Positions 17,528-25,556 of a DNA stretch of 64,000 bases are shown here, piece after piece. The notes beneath the pieces were generated by a model. It was not told the origin of the DNA, searched no databases, and saw only the letters and a program-made list of their open reading frames with translations. This DNA comes from Gemmatimonadota bacterium. Its GTDB lineage: Bacteria; Gemmatimonadota; Gemmatimonadetes; Gemmatimonadales; Gemmatimonadaceae. The number at the start of each line of letters is the position of its first letter. Position 1 is the stretch's first letter. Location: positions 46,886-110,885 of the forward strand of contig JAHFCT010000006.1 of the NCBI GenBank assembly GCA_023249375.1. The letters run 5' to 3'. The translations under genes were made by a program, and so were the position numbers.

Positions 17528-18421
17528 TCAGCTCACGTTGGCCCAGAATCCGGCCAGCGATCTGCCTTCTGGTGATGCCCGCAACTTTTCGAATGCGCGT
17601 TCGCGAATCTGCCGGATGCGCTCACGGGTAACACCCATCAGCGCGCCGATCTTCTCCAGCGTCATCGCCTCGGCGCCTTCGTCGAGGCCGTAGTACAGGT
17701 TGAGAATCTTGCGCTCGCGCGGCGTGAGGTACCGGGTGAACACCCGCAGGATCGTCTCACGCATCAGCTTGTAGTCCGTCACTTCCTCGATCTCGGCGCC
17801 GTCCGCACCGGAGAACCGCTCGCCCAGCGTGCAGGCCTCGCGGTCGCTGCGATCAACCGGTGCATCCAGCGAGAGCTCGGTTGCCGACATCTGCTTGGAG
17901 GCGCGCACCTGCTCGGGTGTCTCGTCGAGCAGGCGGCCGATCTCGTTGTCGGTCGGATCGCGGCGCAGCACCTGCGCGAGCACCGTCTCGGCGCGCGAGA
18001 GGCGAATAAGCTGCGAGTTCTGGTTGAGCGGAATGCGCACCGAACGGGTCTGCTCGGCCAGCGCCTTCAGCACCGCCTGTCGCACCCACCACACGGCGTA
18101 CGAAATGAACTTGACGCCCTGGTCGGGATCGAACTTGCGAACCGCCTTGAGCAGTCCCTCGTTGCCAATGGCGACGAGTTCGGACAGGTCGAGGCCGTGT
18201 CCCTGATACTTCTTCACATACGAGATGACGAACCGGAGGTTCGCCGTCACCAGCCGCTCCGCGGCGGCTTCATCTCCCTTCTGCGCCAACCTCGCCAACC
18301 GCCGCTCTTCGGCGGCATCGGAGATCAGGGGGAGCTTTTGAATGTCCTGCAGGTACTGATCAAACGCGGTGGAGGGAGACGAACGGAAAAAACCTTTGGC
18401 CTTTAGCTCCGTCTGCTGCAT
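17528..18421 (-). CDS. Sigma-70 family RNA polymerase sigma factor, RpoD/SigA-like, short form
   Basis: 297 residues from the ATG at 18421 (MQQTELKAKG). Region 1.2 (DQYLQDIQKLPLIS), region 2 with core-binding and -10 recognition (FISYAVWWVRQAVLKALAEQ), region 3 and region 4 with the -35 helix-turn-helix (VTRERIRQIRERAFEKLR) are all present, while region 1.1 is missing. This resembles the short primary sigma factors of Bacteroidota and a group 2 factor. It may be the housekeeping factor or a paralogue. It has its own promoter (18497-18526) and terminator, so it appears monocistronic. Confidence 0.88.
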   Translation of the reverse strand: MQQTELKAKGFFRSSPSTAFDQYLQDIQKLPLISDAAEERRLARLAQKGDEAAAERLVTANLRFVISYVKKYQGHGLDLSELVAIGNEGLLKAVRKFDPDQGVKFISYAVWWVRQAVLKALAEQTRSVRIPLNQNSQLIRLSRAETVLAQVLRRDPTDNEIGRLLDETPEQVRASKQMSATELSLDAPVDRSDREACTLGERFSGADGAEIEEVTDYKLMRETILRVFTRYLTPRERKILNLYYGLDEGAEAMTLEKIGALMGVTRERIRQIRERAFEKLRASPEGRSLAGFWANVS

Positions 18422-18496
18422 TACGCACCCCGTACGACTTTGGGCGTGGAACGGACTCCGCGTTGACGTCCGTCGAAAAAGCTTGCAGGGACGGTC

Positions 18497-18526
18497 AGCA
18501 TAGAATTGAGTACAACTAACGGTCAA
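18497..18526 (-). promoter_or_regulatory. Promoter of the sigma-factor gene
   Basis: On the minus strand TTGACC (18521-18526) and TATGCT (18497-18502) are separated by 18 bases. This is a good sigma-70 layout, with transcription predicted to begin near 18490, about 70 bases before the start codon. Confidence 0.6.
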
Positions 18527-18799
18527 CAGCCAAATTTCGTGCCATTATCACGCAGCTTGCGTTTCCACACGGCATCACGTTGTCCATCAACAGGTTACGA
18601 TGAATGAAGAAAATGTGATAAGTGGGGGATAACCGACCTGTTTTATCCGGTTCGTAAGCCGGTTTCCGGCGAGGTTGACGCGGGTTGTAGCTGCGACGTC
18701 GCAAGGACCCCGGCAGCTGACAAGCACTGATGACTCGGATGAAACGGGTCAATGAGGCGACGCCGGATGCCGGCACGCGGTGACCGTCGCGCCGAACGC
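18527..18799. other. AT-richer intergenic stretch without a gene
   Basis: This gap between the aroB stop and the sigma-factor promoter is clearly richer in A and T than its surroundings. It contains TGTGATAAG (18614), GGGGATAAC (18625) and TTATCCGG (18643), all TTATC-like. I see no credible gene or RNA in it. It probably holds the end of the aroB transcript and regulatory DNA for the sigma factor. Confidence 0.5.
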
Positions 18800-19876
18800 C
18801 TAGCGACAGCGCTCGATCGTGGCTCGAACGAACGACTCGTCCATCGCCATCGCGAATCGGCCATCTGCGTCGTTCATCTCACCAAGGCGCATCGGCAGCG
18901 CGTACTCGGCGGCTCCATCGCGCGCTTTCTTATCGCCGCGGGTCAGCGCGAGGATCGTACCGGCGTCAAACGCGCGGTCGATGCTGACCGGAAGGCCGAG
19001 TGCGACGCAGAGCTCACGGATGTCATCGGCGAGACCGGGCAGCGTGAACCCGGCCAGCTCGCCGAGTTGCGCCTCGGCAACCATCCCGATGGCGATCGCT
19101 TCGCCATGCAGCAGGGAGTACTCGCTGAGGTGTTCGACGGCGTGCCCGATGGTGTGGCCGAAGTTGAGGATCTTCCGCCGACCGCCTTCGCGTTCATCGC
19201 GGGCCACGACGCCCGCCTTGACCGCAATGCTGTCGAGCACGAGACGATGCGCGACGTCGGCGCTGAGCTCGCGGGCGAGCAGCGCGGCGCCGTGCGCGGC
19301 AATCCAATGGAAGTAGGCCTCGTCGGCAATGACGCCATGCTTGATTGCTTCCGCCATGCCGGCGCGGCGGTGTTCGGCGGGAAGCGTGCGAAGCGCGAGC
19401 GGATCAACCAGCACGAGTGACGGCTGATGGAACGCACCGACGAGGTTCTTTCCGTGCCGCGTGTCGACGCCTGTCTTGCCGCCAATGGCCGCATCGATCA
19501 TCGCGACCAGTGACGTAGGGACCTGCACGACCGGGACGCCGCGCAGATAGGTGGCGGCGACGAACCCAACGAGGTCGCCACACACGCCACCGCCGACCGC
19601 GACCAACACCGTGTCGCGGCCGAGCTGGCGTTCGAGCAGGACGTCGGTGAGTGCCGCCCACTGCTGGCGCGTCTTGCTCGCTTCACCAGCGGGAAAGGTG
19701 AGCAGCTCGGCGCCGAGCGCCGCGGCGATGGGCGACGCGTGCAGCGGCGCGACGTTGTCGTCGGCGATGACGACTGGCCGGCGAGCGGGCGCGCATTCGT
19801 GCACCAGCGCGGCGGCGTCGGCTAGCGCGCCGGCGCGCACGACGATGCGTGCGCCGTGCAGCGTGAACTCGCTCAC
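18800..19876 (-). CDS. aroB: 3-dehydroquinate synthase
   Basis: 358 residues from GTG 19876. It converts DAHP to 3-dehydroquinate, the second step of the shikimate pathway, with NAD+ and a divalent metal. The NAD-binding segment AVGGGVCGDLVGFVAATYLRG, the active-site region PTSLVAMIDAAIGGKTGVD and the metal ligands (Glu in EAIKHGVI, His in NFGHTIGHAVEH, and a second His in SLLHGEAIAIGM) are all visible. The start overlaps the stop of the cobalamin adenosyltransferase gene (GTGA), an association not explained by pathway. Length is normal. Confidence 0.95.
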   Translation of the reverse strand: MSEFTLHGARIVVRAGALADAAALVHECAPARRPVVIADDNVAPLHASPIAAALGAELLTFPAGEASKTRQQWAALTDVLLERQLGRDTVLVAVGGGVCGDLVGFVAATYLRGVPVVQVPTSLVAMIDAAIGGKTGVDTRHGKNLVGAFHQPSLVLVDPLALRTLPAEHRRAGMAEAIKHGVIADEAYFHWIAAHGAALLARELSADVAHRLVLDSIAVKAGVVARDEREGGRRKILNFGHTIGHAVEHLSEYSLLHGEAIAIGMVAEAQLGELAGFTLPGLADDIRELCVALGLPVSIDRAFDAGTILALTRGDKKARDGAAEYALPMRLGEMNDADGRFAMAMDESFVRATIERCR

Positions 19877-20424
19877 CAGGTGACTTCGCCGGCGCCGGCG
19901 CGGCGATTGGCGACGCGCGCGAGCACGAAGAGCAGGTCGGAGAGCCGGTTCAGGTAGATGATCACCACCGGCGGCACTTCGACATCGTGCTGGAGCCGCA
20001 CGACCGCGCGCTCGGCGCGGCGGCAGACGGTGCGCGCCACGTGCAGCGCGGCGGCTTTGGGCGTGCCGCCCGGCATGATGAACGAGGAGAGCGGCTCAAG
20101 CTCGGCTTCGCCATCGTCGATGGAGCGTTCCATCTGCGCGATGCGTTCGTCGGAGATGCGCGCCTTGGCGAGCTGCTCCTGCATCTTCACGAGATCGGGC
20201 GTAGCGAGCATCGCGCCAATGGCGAAGAGGTCGCGCTGAATGGGCGCGAGCACTTCATCGATGCGCGGCATCATCTCCACCGAGCGCGCCTGGCCGATGA
20301 TCGCGTTGAGTTCATCGACGTCGCCGTACGCCTCGACGCGGGGATGATCCTTGCCCACGCGCCCTCCGCCGAAGAGACCGGTGTCGCCTTCATCGCCCGT
20401 GCGTGTGTAGATCTTCAGGGTCAT
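19873..20424 (-). CDS. pduO: PduO-type ATP:cob(I)alamin adenosyltransferase
   Basis: 183 residues. It carries the family signature TRTGDEGDTGLFGGGRVGKD at the N-terminus followed by VEAYGDVDELNA, and ends with SDLLFVLARVANR. It transfers the adenosyl group of ATP to cob(I)alamin to form coenzyme B12. Cytosolic trimer in the family. It is co-transcribed with aroB (GTGA overlap). The B12-dependent client enzyme is not in the window. Confidence 0.92.
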   Translation of the reverse strand: MTLKIYTRTGDEGDTGLFGGGRVGKDHPRVEAYGDVDELNAIIGQARSVEMMPRIDEVLAPIQRDLFAIGAMLATPDLVKMQEQLAKARISDERIAQMERSIDDGEAELEPLSSFIMPGGTPKAAALHVARTVCRRAERAVVRLQHDVEVPPVVIIYLNRLSDLLFVLARVANRRAGAGEVTW

Positions 20425-20463
20425 GGAGAAGAAGATAGTCGAGAGTGGACCGATGGCTCCGCG

Positions 20464-21507
20464 TTAATCGAGGCCGAGGATGCGGCGCACGAGGGAAGGG
20501 CGGCTGCGCGGCGAGAGCCCCTGCTGACCCGTCATGCCAGAGACTGGCGCGGCCTCGGTGGGCGGGCGATAGCTGTCGGGGAAGAGCGCGGCGAGGTGCG
20601 CTTGCAGCCGTTCCGGCGAACCGGTCTCGCGGTGCTGCACGCAGAACTGGTCGAGCACGCGGCCGAAGTCGGCGGCGCTGGGACGCTGGTCGGGGGCCTT
20701 GCTCAGCGCGGCGCGCAGCAGCGCGTCGAGTGACGCGTCGATGCCCGGAATGTGCCGCGCGACATCGGGGACGGGCGCGACGACGACTTCGTCGATGGCC
20801 GCTTCGGTTTCGTCCTCGGTGAAGAGCGGCTGGAGCGCGAGCAGTTCGAAGAGCACGATGCCCATGGCGAAGACGTCGCTGCGCGAATCGACGTGGCCGC
20901 CGAGTATCTGCTCGGGGCTCATGTAGTGCTTCTTGCCCATCATCAGCGGGCGCTGCGCGGCGGGGTCGGCCATGGTGCGCGCCTTGGCGATGCCGAAGTC
21001 GCCGAGCTTTACGTGGCCGTCCCAGGTGAGCAGGACGTTGCCGGGTGAGACGTCGCGGTGGACAATGTCGAGGCGGCGGCCGCCGCGGTCGACGAAGTTG
21101 TGGGCGAAGTCGAGCGCGCGGCAGACGCGGCTGGCGATGTACGCGCCGAGCGCCGGCGTCATGGGCGTGGCGAGCTGGCGATGGCGGTCGATCAGCGAGC
21201 GCAGCGTGACGCCCTTGATGAACTCCATGGCAATGAAGAACTCGTTGTCCACCTGCCCGAGCTGGTAGATCTGCACGATGTTGCCGTGCACGAGATTGGC
21301 GGAGAGCTTGGCTTCGTCGATGAAGAGCTGCAGCCACTCTGCCTGCTTGGCGTAGCGGTCGTGAATGATCTTGAGGGCGATCTGCTTGGTGAAGCCCGAC
21401 GGGCCGATCTGTTCTGCCTCGTAGACGGTGGCCATGCCGCCGCGCGCCACCTTTTGGATGACGCGGAATTGGCCGGCGTATTCGATCAGTCGCCCGTCGT
21501 TGTCCAT
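20464..21507 (-). CDS. Soluble Hanks-type Ser/Thr protein kinase
   Basis: 347 residues from the ATG at 21507 (MDNDGRLIEY). Complete kinase motifs are seen: glycine loop VARGGMATVYEA, Lys46 in IALKIIH, HRDVSPGN catalytic loop, DFGIAKA and MSPEQILGG. There is no transmembrane segment or extracellular sensor; a basic, Pro-rich tail of about 60 residues follows the kinase fold. It diverges from the flavoprotein gene across 55 bases. A PP2C phosphatase at 44991-45869 could be an opposing enzyme but is far away. Confidence 0.9.
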   Translation of the reverse strand: MDNDGRLIEYAGQFRVIQKVARGGMATVYEAEQIGPSGFTKQIALKIIHDRYAKQAEWLQLFIDEAKLSANLVHGNIVQIYQLGQVDNEFFIAMEFIKGVTLRSLIDRHRQLATPMTPALGAYIASRVCRALDFAHNFVDRGGRRLDIVHRDVSPGNVLLTWDGHVKLGDFGIAKARTMADPAAQRPLMMGKKHYMSPEQILGGHVDSRSDVFAMGIVLFELLALQPLFTEDETEAAIDEVVVAPVPDVARHIPGIDASLDALLRAALSKAPDQRPSAADFGRVLDQFCVQHRETGSPERLQAHLAALFPDSYRPPTEAAPVSGMTGQQGLSPRSRPSLVRRILGLD

Positions 21508-21562
21508 CGTGCCTGCCGTCAGCGGGTTGATTTCAATAGCCGCGACCCGCGAACTTCCACGG

Positions 21563-22579
21563 ATGCGGCATGACCTGCGGGACCTCACGATCATCGGCGC
21601 CGGCCCGACGGGCCTGTTTGCGCTCTTCTACGCTGGCATGCGTGGCGCGTCTGCGCAAATCGTCGACGCGCTCGACCAGCCCGGCGGGCAGCTCGCGGCG
21701 CTGTACCCCGAGAAGCTGATCTTCGATGTCGCCGGCTTTCCGGAAGTACTGGCGAAGGATCTCGTCGCGTCGCTTGAACGGCAAGCGGCGCGGTTCGGGC
21801 AGCCGGTGCACTTGGGGCAGGTGGTGACGGGGCTCGAGGAGGGCGACGGACATCTCGTGCTGCGCACGGCGACGGACGAGTTCCCTTCGCGGTCGATTGT
21901 GATCGCCGCGGGGATCGGTGCGTTTTCGCCGCGGCGGTTGCCGCAGGCGTGCGCGGCGCCGTGGTACGGCAAGGGGATTGAGGATCGCGTGCTCGACCCC
22001 GCGCGATTTGTCGGACAGCACGTGATGATCGTGGGCGGCGGCGACAGCGCGTTCGACTGGGCGCACCAACTGCAGGGGCGCGCCGCGTCGGTGACGTTGG
22101 TGCACCGCACCGATCGGTTCCGCGCACACCACGCGACGGTGGAGGCGGTGCAGGCGGACGTAGCCGCGGGGCGCACGGCGATGCACACGTTCCACGAGCT
22201 GTACGAGATTCACGCGGTGGACGGAACGATCCACGACGTCGAGCTGCGCGACGTGAAGGCGAAGACGACGACGCGCGTGCGCTGCGACGTGGTGCTGCCG
22301 ATGCTCGGCTTTGTCAGCGACCTCGGCGCGCTCACGCAGTGGGGGATGACGCTGGAGAAGGACGAGATCGTCGTGAACTCACAGATGGAGACGGGGCGCG
22401 CGGGGGTGTATGCGGCGGGAGATATTGTGACGTATCCGGGGAAGCTGAAGCTGATCGCGACGGGATTCTCGGACGCGGCGGTGGCGGTGAATCAAGCCGT
22501 GCATTTTGTGTATCCGGAAAAGAAGATCAATCCGGGGCATTCGTCGAATCTTGCTGTTTTTGGGCAGAAGGACGATTGA
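21563..22579 (+). CDS. Thioredoxin reductase-like ferredoxin-NADP+ reductase
   Basis: 338 residues from the ATG at 21563. The FAD motif IIGAGPTGLFALFYAG is at residues 10-25; the NADPH-binding motif is VGGGDSAFDWAHQL, and YAAGDIVTYPGK is the second FAD segment. The CxxC redox pair of thioredoxin reductases is missing, which is characteristic of the TrxR-like FNR group (YumC type). It should exchange electrons between NADPH and ferredoxin or flavodoxin in the cytosol. The start lies in ACTTCCACGGATG, identical over 13 bases to the family A repeat end. The last codon and the TGA stop fall inside the terminal repeat of element B2. Confidence 0.88.
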   Translation: MRHDLRDLTIIGAGPTGLFALFYAGMRGASAQIVDALDQPGGQLAALYPEKLIFDVAGFPEVLAKDLVASLERQAARFGQPVHLGQVVTGLEEGDGHLVLRTATDEFPSRSIVIAAGIGAFSPRRLPQACAAPWYGKGIEDRVLDPARFVGQHVMIVGGGDSAFDWAHQLQGRAASVTLVHRTDRFRAHHATVEAVQADVAAGRTAMHTFHELYEIHAVDGTIHDVELRDVKAKTTTRVRCDVVLPMLGFVSDLGALTQWGMTLEKDEIVVNSQMETGRAGVYAAGDIVTYPGKLKLIATGFSDAAVAVNQAVHFVYPEKKINPGHSSNLAVFGQKDD

Positions 22580-22640
22580 GGACAGGGATCACGGATTACG
22601 ATTCAGGATTGGGATTCAGGATTTCGATTGCGATTGATCA
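22574..22640. repeat. Family B repeat, partial copy B2
   Basis: Left terminus of the family B repeat followed by a degenerate run of GATT-containing units (GATTCAGGATTGGGATTC). The right terminus of this copy is missing. It supplies the stop codon of the upstream flavoprotein gene (TGA at 22577) and the last codons (QSQSKS) of the four-helix gene. Confidence 0.75.
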
Positions 22641-23089
22641 GTGGGGGGGCGGCGAATCTGCCGCCCCTTGGGCGTTTCGTACTTCTGCGGGCGCATGTGT
22701 TTGATCGCTGTGAGCAGTTGCCTGCGGATTTGCACGAGCAGGTCTTGGTACTCGGCGCGCGGAGCCCAGGTGGCGTCGGAGAGCGTGTCGATCCAGCTCA
22801 GCGCTTCGCGCGCGGAGCCGAGTGCGTAGGCGTAGAAGCGCAGGCGTTCCGCTGGCCCCGCGCGCGAGTAGCCCTCGGCGATGTTTGCGCTAATTGAACC
22901 GACGGCGCGGATGAACTGGTCGGCTTGCCCGAGTGAGATGCGCGGGCCGAGGCGCGCGGCATCGGTGGCGCAGCGGCCGGCGAGGTAGGTCGCCATGCGG
23001 AACATGCGCGTGTTCCAGATCGGGTCGCCGTCGAGCGCGTCGGGCGGGCGGCGCTCGAACTCGTCGAACGAGAGGTGGGGAAGGGTCAT
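22616..23089 (-). CDS. Four-helix bundle protein (S23/IVS-encoded, Avd-like family)
   Basis: 157 residues. The family hallmark S-I-S-A-N-I-A-E-G-x-x-R is at residues 65-76. The protein has the helical, Arg/Ala-rich composition of proteins encoded in 23S rRNA intervening sequences and of the diversity-generating-retroelement accessory protein Avd. It is about 30 residues longer than usual; the C-terminal TDQSQSKS lies in the family B repeat. No rRNA gene and no reverse transcriptase or template repeat is nearby, so those known contexts do not apply. Family members bind nucleic acid, but the role of stand-alone copies is unknown. Confidence 0.85.
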   Translation of the reverse strand: MTLPHLSFDEFERRPPDALDGDPIWNTRMFRMATYLAGRCATDAARLGPRISLGQADQFIRAVGSISANIAEGYSRAGPAERLRFYAYALGSAREALSWIDTLSDATWAPRAEYQDLLVQIRRQLLTAIKHMRPQKYETPKGRQIRRPPTDQSQSKS

Positions 23090-23158
23090 GGCGCACGATG
23101 ACGCGTCACGCGACGGGATGCGTCACCGATTGGACGCAGGTAGGCGCGAAAACGCGCG

Positions 23159-23272
23159 GATTGCGGACAGGGATCACGGATAGCGATTCGTGATTTCGAC
23201 CTCGGAATGGGATCGCGATCGGATTCCGGAGTCGTGATCCGTGATCGAAATCCGTGATCCCGGTCCTCAATC
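23159..23272. repeat. Family B terminal-inverted-repeat element, copy B3
   Basis: A 114-base complete element. The left end (GATTGCGGACAGGGATC...) and the inverted right end match at 21 of 23 positions. The internal block at 23197-23219 matches B1 in reverse orientation. It lies between the starts of the four-helix gene and the Omp85 gene, five bases before a TTGACA hexamer. Confidence 0.85.
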
Positions 23273-23276
23273 GTAG

Positions 23277-23306
23277 TTGACAACCATAGAGCCGCGCACA
23301 GAAATT
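23277..23306 (+). promoter_or_regulatory. Possible promoter next to repeat B3
   Basis: A perfect TTGACA (23277-23282) directly after B3 is followed at 18 bases by a weak GAAATT. Transcription would begin almost at the GTG of the Omp85 gene, giving a nearly leaderless mRNA. Weak -10, so tentative. Confidence 0.25.
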
Positions 23307-23311
23307 TTACT

Positions 23312-25555
23312 GTGCTCCGCCGCCTTTTCCTCGCCCTCGCCTTTCCGTCCGCGCTGTTGGCGCAGGATATCGTCTGCGACAAGGGCGACACGGAAGTGCT
23401 GCGGCTGGAGTTCACGGGCAACCGCACGTTTCCCTCGCCAGTGCTCGCCAACGGCATTGCCACGACGCCCTCGACGTGGGCGCGGCGGCGGCTGGGCATC
23501 TTCGGCACGCGCTACTGCCTTGATCCGGCGGAGTTCCCGCGAGACGTCTTGCGGCTGCTGGTGTTCTACCGCAATCACGGGTTTCTGGATGTCGCCGTCG
23601 ACACGGTGGTGACGCATCTCAGCCCGTCGCAGGTGGCGGTGCGTTTTGCGATCACCGAGGGACAGCCGACGCGCGTGAGTTCGCTCGGCATCACCGGCCT
23701 CGATTCGGTGCCGATGCGCGATGCGATCGAACGCGCGCTGCCGCTGCGCGTGGGCGGGCCGTTTGACCGGCCGGCGCTCGCCGCCGCCCGTGATTCGCTG
23801 GCGCGGCGGCTGCGCAATGCGGGCTATCCGGACGCCGACGTGCTGGTGAACTACGAAACCGATGGCGAGCGGCAGCAGGCGGCGGTGACGTTTTCCGCGA
23901 TTCCCGGGCGGCGCGCGCAGATTGGCGCCGTGCAGGTGCAAGTGCGGCCATTCCGCGCGAACGCGGTGGTGGACACCGTGATCGTGCGGCGGCTCACGGG
24001 CTTGTCGACGGGCAGCTGGTATCGCCAACTCGACCTCGAGCGCGCCAAGCGCACGCTCTACGCCACGCAGCTCTTCTCGGCAGTGAGCGTGGAGGCGGAC
24101 ACGACGGCGGCGCGCACCGACTCTACCGTGGCCATCGATGTGCGCGTCGCCGAGGCGGCGATGCAGAGCGCGCGGGTGGGCGGCGGATGGGGCACGCTCG
24201 ACTGCTTTCGCGCGTACGCCGATTACTCGCACCTGAATGTCGGGCGGCGCGCGACGCGCGTGGACCTGCGGGCGCGAGTGTCGAAGATCGGTGTCGGCCG
24301 CCCGCTCAACGGGCTCGAGTCGCTCTGCTCGAGCGATGCGCGCGCCGACGCGTTTGGCGCCGACCTCAACTACTCCACGGGCATCACGATCACGCCGCCG
24401 GTGTCGGCGCGGGCGGCGGTGCAGCCGTCGTTCACGCTGTACAGCGAGCGCCGCTCGGAGTTCAACGCGTATCTGCGCACCACGCCGATCGGCGGCGCGA
24501 TTTCGCTGGCGCGCAATGTCGCGCGCCACACGCAGAGCGCGTCGTACACGATCGAATACGGCGACACCAAGTCATCACCGGCTTTTCTCTGCGCCGTGTT
24601 CAACGCCTGCGGCGCCGCCGACCAGGCGTCGCTGCTGCGCCGCCAACGCCTGGCGGTGCTTGGCGCCTCGTTCTCCGAGGAGAACACGGACAATCCGACG
24701 AGTCCAAGCCGCGGCACCGTGCTGCGCGGCGAGGTGCGCCACGCGTCGCGCGCGGTGGGGTCGGACAATCATCTGCAGTTCACGCGGCTGACGCTCGACG
24801 GCGCCGGGTATCTGCCGGTGGGCACGGACGTGGTGCTTGCGGCGCGGCTGCGCATCGGCGCGGTGCTCGGGCCCATCTTCCAGTCGTCCATCGGCGACGC
24901 GTATGTGCCGGTGCAGGAGCGGCTGTACGCGGGCGGTGCGACCACCGTGCGCGGCTTCCCGCAGAATGAACTCGGCCCGGTCGTCTACAACACCGCATCG
25001 TACGACACGGTGCGCGCCGACGGCACGCATGGGGGCGATCCCGCTGATCCGTCGCAAGTGGTGTATTTCCGCGCGGTGCCGGCGACGGCGGGCCAGCGGA
25101 CAATTCCGACCGGCGGCAATGCGATGCTCGTCGCCAATTTTGAGGCGCGCGTGCGCAGCCCCGTGCTTGCCGACCTGCTGCAGCTCGCGTTCTTCGCCGA
25201 CGCGGGCCGCGTGTGGAACCGCGGTGCGGCGGCGACGCTGAATCTCAAGTCGGTGCAGTGGACGCCCGGTGTCGGCGCGCGCGTGCGCACGCTGGTCGGG
25301 CTCATTCGCGTGGACGTGGGCTACAACCCGTATCAGCGCGCCGCGGGCGCCGCGTACTTCGACACGCCGATCTCGCTTGGCGGGCAGCTCTTCTGCGTCA
25401 GCCCGTCGAACACGCTGCGCGTGACGAAAGCGACAGGGTCGAGTGCGGCGCTGCTGCAGGAGGCGGGGAGCTGCCCGTCGGACTTCACGCCGCCGCGCGA
25501 GCGCAGCTTCGTGAAAAAGCTCGCCTTCCAGTTCTCTCTCGGTCAGGCGTTTTAG
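23312..25555 (+). CDS. Omp85-family outer-membrane protein (TamA/BamA-like)
   Basis: 747 residues from a GTG at 23312. A signal peptide (LRRLFLALAFPSALLAQ) is followed by about three POTRA-like repeats to residue 290, including FYRNHGFLDVAVDTVV and LRNAGYPDADV. A C-terminal beta-barrel (surface antigen) domain has the conserved lid-loop segment VRGFPQNELGP. The protein ends in Phe (GQAF), as Omp85 barrels do. The next gene, one base away, encodes a TamB-like protein, so a TamA role in outer-membrane biogenesis or lipid trafficking is the best reading. A BamA paralogue is less likely given the neighbour. Confidence 0.88.
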   Translation: MLRRLFLALAFPSALLAQDIVCDKGDTEVLRLEFTGNRTFPSPVLANGIATTPSTWARRRLGIFGTRYCLDPAEFPRDVLRLLVFYRNHGFLDVAVDTVVTHLSPSQVAVRFAITEGQPTRVSSLGITGLDSVPMRDAIERALPLRVGGPFDRPALAAARDSLARRLRNAGYPDADVLVNYETDGERQQAAVTFSAIPGRRAQIGAVQVQVRPFRANAVVDTVIVRRLTGLSTGSWYRQLDLERAKRTLYATQLFSAVSVEADTTAARTDSTVAIDVRVAEAAMQSARVGGGWGTLDCFRAYADYSHLNVGRRATRVDLRARVSKIGVGRPLNGLESLCSSDARADAFGADLNYSTGITITPPVSARAAVQPSFTLYSERRSEFNAYLRTTPIGGAISLARNVARHTQSASYTIEYGDTKSSPAFLCAVFNACGAADQASLLRRQRLAVLGASFSEENTDNPTSPSRGTVLRGEVRHASRAVGSDNHLQFTRLTLDGAGYLPVGTDVVLAARLRIGAVLGPIFQSSIGDAYVPVQERLYAGGATTVRGFPQNELGPVVYNTASYDTVRADGTHGGDPADPSQVVYFRAVPATAGQRTIPTGGNAMLVANFEARVRSPVLADLLQLAFFADAGRVWNRGAAATLNLKSVQWTPGVGARVRTLVGLIRVDVGYNPYQRAAGAAYFDTPISLGGQLFCVSPSNTLRVTKATGSSAALLQEAGSCPSDFTPPRERSFVKKLAFQFSLGQAF

Positions 25556-25556
25556 C

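Larger units (their letters stand above)
22574..23272. mobile_element. Putative repeat-bounded cassette carrying a four-helix-bundle gene
   Basis: The segment begins with GATTGAGGACAGGGATC... (22574-22596) and ends with its inverted copy (23250-23272), matching at 22 of 23 positions. It encloses one gene (22616-23089) and a complete 114-base B element at the right end. I see no target duplication and no transposase, so if it moves it must do so in trans. The unit may instead have formed by two independent B insertions around a resident gene. Confidence 0.45.

Noticed and set aside
18600..18660. Replication origin
   Set aside because: TTATC motifs are few and imperfect, and no dnaA, dnaN or gyrase gene is nearby.
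18516..18776. 86-codon minus-strand frame upstream of the sigma-factor gene
   Set aside because: It overlaps the predicted promoter, has no recognisable features and no ribosome site.
22616..23089. Four-helix gene as part of a diversity-generating retroelement
   Set aside because: The protein resembles Avd, but no reverse transcriptase, template repeat or variable repeat was found within the window.
22616..23089. Four-helix gene as a 23S rRNA intervening sequence
   Set aside because: There is no rRNA sequence on either side.
22574..23272. Family B cassette as an insertion sequence
   Set aside because: The ends fit, but no transposase is encoded and no clear target duplication is present, so I list it only as a putative cassette.
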